From contig JAUZNX010000004.1 in NCBI GenBank assembly GCA_030706745.1, positions 1-64,000 of the forward strand: 64,000 nucleotides of DNA, given 5' to 3'. This DNA comes from Bacteroidota bacterium. Its GTDB lineage: Bacteria > Bacteroidota > Ignavibacteria > Palsa-1295. The position numbers and the translations under genes are program-made. Numbering within the stretch: position 1 is the stretch's first letter; every line of letters begins with the position of its first letter. A model generated the notes under the pieces. The model made no database searches. It saw only the letters and a program-made list of their open reading frames with translations, and was not told the origin of the DNA. Positions 61,296-64,000 of the stretch are shown in pieces.

Positions 61296-61345
61296 TGGAT
61301 TGATCGACATTATCTCGGAACCTGGGATGCGGTGCAAATAAAATA

Positions 61346-62509
61346 ATGGATTTCAACCTTAACGATCATCAGATCCACTGGCAGTCTGTCGCGCGCGAGT
61401 TCGCGCAGCAGCGCGTCGCGCCCATCGCGCGCGAAATGGATGAGTCTGGCGAAATGCCGCTCACGCTCGTTGGCGAGATGGCATCGCTCGGACTATTGGG
61501 ATCAACACTTCCCAAATCGCTCGGCGGCAGTGAGATGGATAACGTCTCGCTCGCGCTCGTCTATGAGGAGCTTGGTCGTGCTTGCTCCAGCGTACGCGGG
61601 TTTATGACGGTGCATTCGTCGCTCGTCATGCAATGCATCCATCAATGGGGCACCGACGAGCAAAAGCAACGATACTTGCCCGCGATGGCAAAGGGCGAGG
61701 CGATTGGATGCTATGCGCTGACAGAACCCGAGGCTGGCAGCGATGCTGCGAGCATCCAAACAATCGCGAAAAAGAACGCCCTGGGCTACGCCCTGAACGG
61801 CGAGAAGATTTGGATCACGAACGGCAACATCGCGCGAATTGCAGTTGTGTTTGCTCGGCTCGATACGCTTCATAGCAAGAAGCCACACGAACAGGTAACG
61901 GCGTTTCTTGTCCGCCTCAACACTCCGGAAGTCGAACGATTGCGAATGCCTGGCGAGGAGTTGGGCCACCGAGCGAGCGACCACGCCACACTTGTGTTCC
62001 ACGATACATCAGTGACCACTGAACTTCTGCTCGGCGGTGAAGGGATGGGCTTCAAAGTGGCGATGTCGGCGCTGGACCACGGTCGGCTCGGTGTGGCGGC
62101 CGGTGCTCTGGGCGTGCATCAGGCGTGCCTCGATGCGTCGCTGGCGTTTGTCCGGTCGCGCAAGCAGTTCGGTCAGCGCATTGGCGATTTCGAGATGGTG
62201 CAGTCCACGATCGCAGAGATGAAGGCGTCGCTCGATGCGTCACGGTTGCTCGTCTATCGCGCCGCGTGGTTGAAAGATCAGGGTCAGCCCACAAAGCTCG
62301 AAACATCCATCGCGAAGTACTTCGCAACGGAAGCTGCGGCTAAAGCTGCATCGGACGCAGTGCTACTCCACGGTGCACGCGGCTATTCGAACGAGTATCC
62401 GGTCGAGCGATATTACCGTGACATCAAAGGACTTCAGATTTACGAGGGGACGTCGTACATTCAGAAGATTGTAATAGCTCGAGAGGTGATCGGCAAGCCA
62501 AACGGGTAA
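61346..62509 (+). CDS. acyl-CoA dehydrogenase
   Basis: 387 aa. Typical layout with CYALTEPEAGSDAASIQT, EKIWITNG, RKQFGQRIGDFEMVQ and the catalytic-base region IKGLQIYEGTSYIQKIVIAR. Oxidises acyl-CoA to enoyl-CoA with FAD, transferring electrons to ETF. Likely substrate is a short or branched acyl-CoA. Same strand as the preceding enoyl-CoA hydratase, RDD and RidA genes. Confidence 0.94.
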   Translation: MDFNLNDHQIHWQSVAREFAQQRVAPIAREMDESGEMPLTLVGEMASLGLLGSTLPKSLGGSEMDNVSLALVYEELGRACSSVRGFMTVHSSLVMQCIHQWGTDEQKQRYLPAMAKGEAIGCYALTEPEAGSDAASIQTIAKKNALGYALNGEKIWITNGNIARIAVVFARLDTLHSKKPHEQVTAFLVRLNTPEVERLRMPGEELGHRASDHATLVFHDTSVTTELLLGGEGMGFKVAMSALDHGRLGVAAGALGVHQACLDASLAFVRSRKQFGQRIGDFEMVQSTIAEMKASLDASRLLVYRAAWLKDQGQPTKLETSIAKYFATEAAAKAASDAVLLHGARGYSNEYPVERYYRDIKGLQIYEGTSYIQKIVIAREVIGKPNG

Positions 62510-62528
62510 GGGCGATCTCCAGGTCGTC

Positions 62529-64000
62529 CTAGTTGGTCTTCGTGTGTCTTCGTGTCCCGAGCAAGAAGACACATAGGGCTACGAAGGCCCCAAGACTGAT
62601 CCAGCGTCCTAAAGTCTCCGATGAAGACTCCGTAAGCTGTGTTGTGACTGTGTGATGACCAGCAGGAGCTTTGAGTGTCAAGCGTCCGAGTGAGTCGGGG
62701 CTTGTTAGCATACTGCTGCCTTCAATATTCGCTTGCCACAGTGGCCAATACGCCCGATGCAGTGTCAATGTCACGTCATTGGGCGAATCATAGACAATGG
62801 TATCATGATAGGCAACATGTGTCGCGTTCAAAATTGTCGCGCCTTTTACAGTCCAGCCAGTATCCTGAGCCATTCGAGCTTTGGCAAGCGAGTCATATGG
62901 CGGCGACCAGCGTGTGGCATACTCAGGCGGATCGTCGGGCAAGCGAATTTCGCGCGCTCGAAGATGGATGCCCGAAAGCTGAACGATGATCAGTGGGACC
63001 ATGCACAGCGACCACAACAAAACGACGTATGACGTTGTGCGCCAATGTTCTCGGCGGCTGAGATGATCGGCCCAAACCACCGCCATGAGAACCAACAGCA
63101 CGCTATTTAACCGTGCCGGAAGCTGGATGATGGTAAACGGAAAGACGTGAAGAAAGGGGTAAATCGAAAACGGCGGTATCTGCAGCACAACGACGCCAGC
63201 CAGCAACCAAAACCATGACGAGAAGCGGTCGTCGCTCCTGAATGCGTTGCTTCGTGACCGCACGGTAACGAGCAGTCCCAATCCGCCGAGTAGCATCAGA
63301 AGTCCGTAGGCATTGATCATTACTGCCTGCGAAGTGAAGATGCCAAGAATCGGCGTGCTCTGCATAAACGGAAATGGCATCCAGAGCCGGGCAAGCTGCG
63401 CACTGTGATAATACGTTGCGACCGGCCACAGATAGAAAGCCGCGAGAAGTAAACCGACCGTTGCCGCACTCGTTAACAAACCCGTCTTGAACAATTGACC
63501 TTCCCGATCTACTACTAAGTACGTTCCAAGCATGAGCAGCACGCAAGCGGCAGTCGGAAGATTAGTGATGAACAAGAGAGCAATTGATACGCTCAGCAGC
63601 AGGAAGCCAATCGGACTAAATCGCCGCGTTGCTTTTCGCTCCCGGAGGATCATATCCAATCCCCAAAACGCAAGTGGCACAAACATGAACGCGACATGCT
63701 CGGAGAATGCGGCTCGCACCGTCATATTGAAGAAACGATATGGTGCGAATGCAAATATGACTGATGCGAGGAAGAGCATCGACTGCGGTGCGTTCGCATT
63801 CCGCCATCGCAGATAGAGATACATCGCGAGACCTGAAAGCGCGAGTGTAAGCAGTGTCACAATCTTGATGAGTGTCATCGCGCCCACGGCAGGCAGGAGC
63901 AACCCCACCGCGCTCGAGATCATGTACGCAAGCGGCGGATAGAGATAGAAGGATGGCGCGCCGAAACCATGGTATGAGTTTGGAAGCCACCTTGGATAGA
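62529..64000 (-). CDS. large membrane protein (PTPS-related/YfhO-like), 5' end beyond the window
   Basis: Partial: the reading frame is open to the right edge (e.g. NSYHGFGAPSFYLYPPLAYM before the first in-window ATG at 63921-63923), so the N-terminus lies outside. About 10 TM helices, then a C-terminal soluble domain (LTLHRAYWPLWQANIEGSSM, LTLKAPAGHHTVTTQL) and a final TM helix. NSYxGxGxPxFxxYPPL is typical of large membrane glycosyltransferase-like proteins. Probably envelope glycan related; activity unproven. Confidence 0.78.
   Translation of the reverse strand, partial: YPRWLPNSYHGFGAPSFYLYPPLAYMISSAVGLLLPAVGAMTLIKIVTLLTLALSGLAMYLYLRWRNANAPQSMLFLASVIFAFAPYRFFNMTVRAAFSEHVAFMFVPLAFWGLDMILRERKATRRFSPIGFLLLSVSIALLFITNLPTAACVLLMLGTYLVVDREGQLFKTGLLTSAATVGLLLAAFYLWPVATYYHSAQLARLWMPFPFMQSTPILGIFTSQAVMINAYGLLMLLGGLGLLVTVRSRSNAFRSDDRFSSWFWLLAGVVVLQIPPFSIYPFLHVFPFTIIQLPARLNSVLLVLMAVVWADHLSRREHWRTTSYVVLLWSLCMVPLIIVQLSGIHLRAREIRLPDDPPEYATRWSPPYDSLAKARMAQDTGWTVKGATILNATHVAYHDTIVYDSPNDVTLTLHRAYWPLWQANIEGSSMLTSPDSLGRLTLKAPAGHHTVTTQLTESSSETLGRWISLGAFVALCVFLLGTRRHTKTN

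Noticed and set aside
1-64000. CRISPR array, rRNA, tmRNA, RNase P RNA, riboswitch
   Set aside because: No regularly spaced direct repeats and no recognisable conserved RNA cores were seen; only tRNA-Leu could be supported.

Overview
The window reads as a chromosome segment of an FCB-group bacterium (Bacteroidota/Chlorobiota/Kapaibacteriota/Ignavibacteria type), roughly 50-57% GC by eye. The evidence is three exported proteins with type IX secretion C-terminal sorting domains, a PorV/PorQ-family outer-membrane protein, many short lipoproteins, a DUF4834-like small membrane protein, and TAnnTTTG-type promoter elements. A phylum-level call from one window is inference. Most of the segment is ordinary core genome with tightly packed operons (ATGA/GTGA overlaps).

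Layout. 1-8 kb: PorV-like protein, SprT-like metalloprotein and polA (coupled), then a convergent double-length M16 peptidase. 8.0-8.7 kb: a frameshifted REP-associated (RAYT/IS200-like) transposase bracketed by inverted copies of a GGCGCGG-TTT-CCGCGCC palindrome. 8.8-13.2 kb: cysS and tig, a four-helix-bundle (S23/IVS-like) gene, tRNA-Leu(UAG), gmhA. 13.3-15.6 kb: histidine phosphatase, heptose kinase (hddA-like) and HIT protein, probably surface-sugar heptose synthesis. 15.6-21.7 kb: a Fur-headed run on the minus strand (Fur, FTR1 iron permease, TolB-like propeller, porin, FMN-binding protein, four-helix membrane protein, ApbE), which looks like an iron-uptake module with a flavinylated periplasmic redox protein. 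21.9-25 kb: Rieske protein, dnaG, methyltransferase. 25-30.5 kb: bamA, then an active/inactive M16 peptidase pair. 30.6-32.5 kb: small lipoproteins and msrB. 32.6-35.5 kb: the three activities of LigD as three separate genes, with a REP doublet between two of them. 35.6-41.9 kb: T9SS cargo proteins, CNNM/CorC protein, P-loop kinase, Nudix. 41.9-44.6 kb: thiolase, folB, folK, deoxynucleoside kinase.

44.7-47.3 kb is an accessory island, more AT-rich by eye, carrying a HEPN-like protein with a zinc-ribbon, a stand-alone caspase/CHAT-like protease and a second HEPN-like protein with an RNxxxH motif. This is the best candidate here for an undescribed (defence or cell-suicide) system. 47.5-52.4 kb holds a repetitive secreted protein, lipoproteins, a trypsin-like lipoprotein protease and a stand-alone copy of that protease's N-terminal domain. 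52.5-64 kb: Wzx-like flippase, outer-membrane protein, DedA protein, PAS histidine kinase, Spy-like protein, MBL-fold hydrolase, a fatty-acid/amino-acid catabolic set (enoyl-CoA hydratase, RDD, RidA, acyl-CoA dehydrogenase), and a large membrane protein running off the right edge.

A second theme is repeats. Several intergenic regions hold degenerate 7-10 nt tandem repeats (GAATGACAAATGAC, GGATAGTTGATAGTGG, GGATGAAG), often in inverted pairs, and in places they form coding sequence: the signal peptide of the PorV-like protein, the C-terminus of the four-helix-bundle protein, and the folB/folK junction. No CRISPR array, rRNA or complete transposon was seen.
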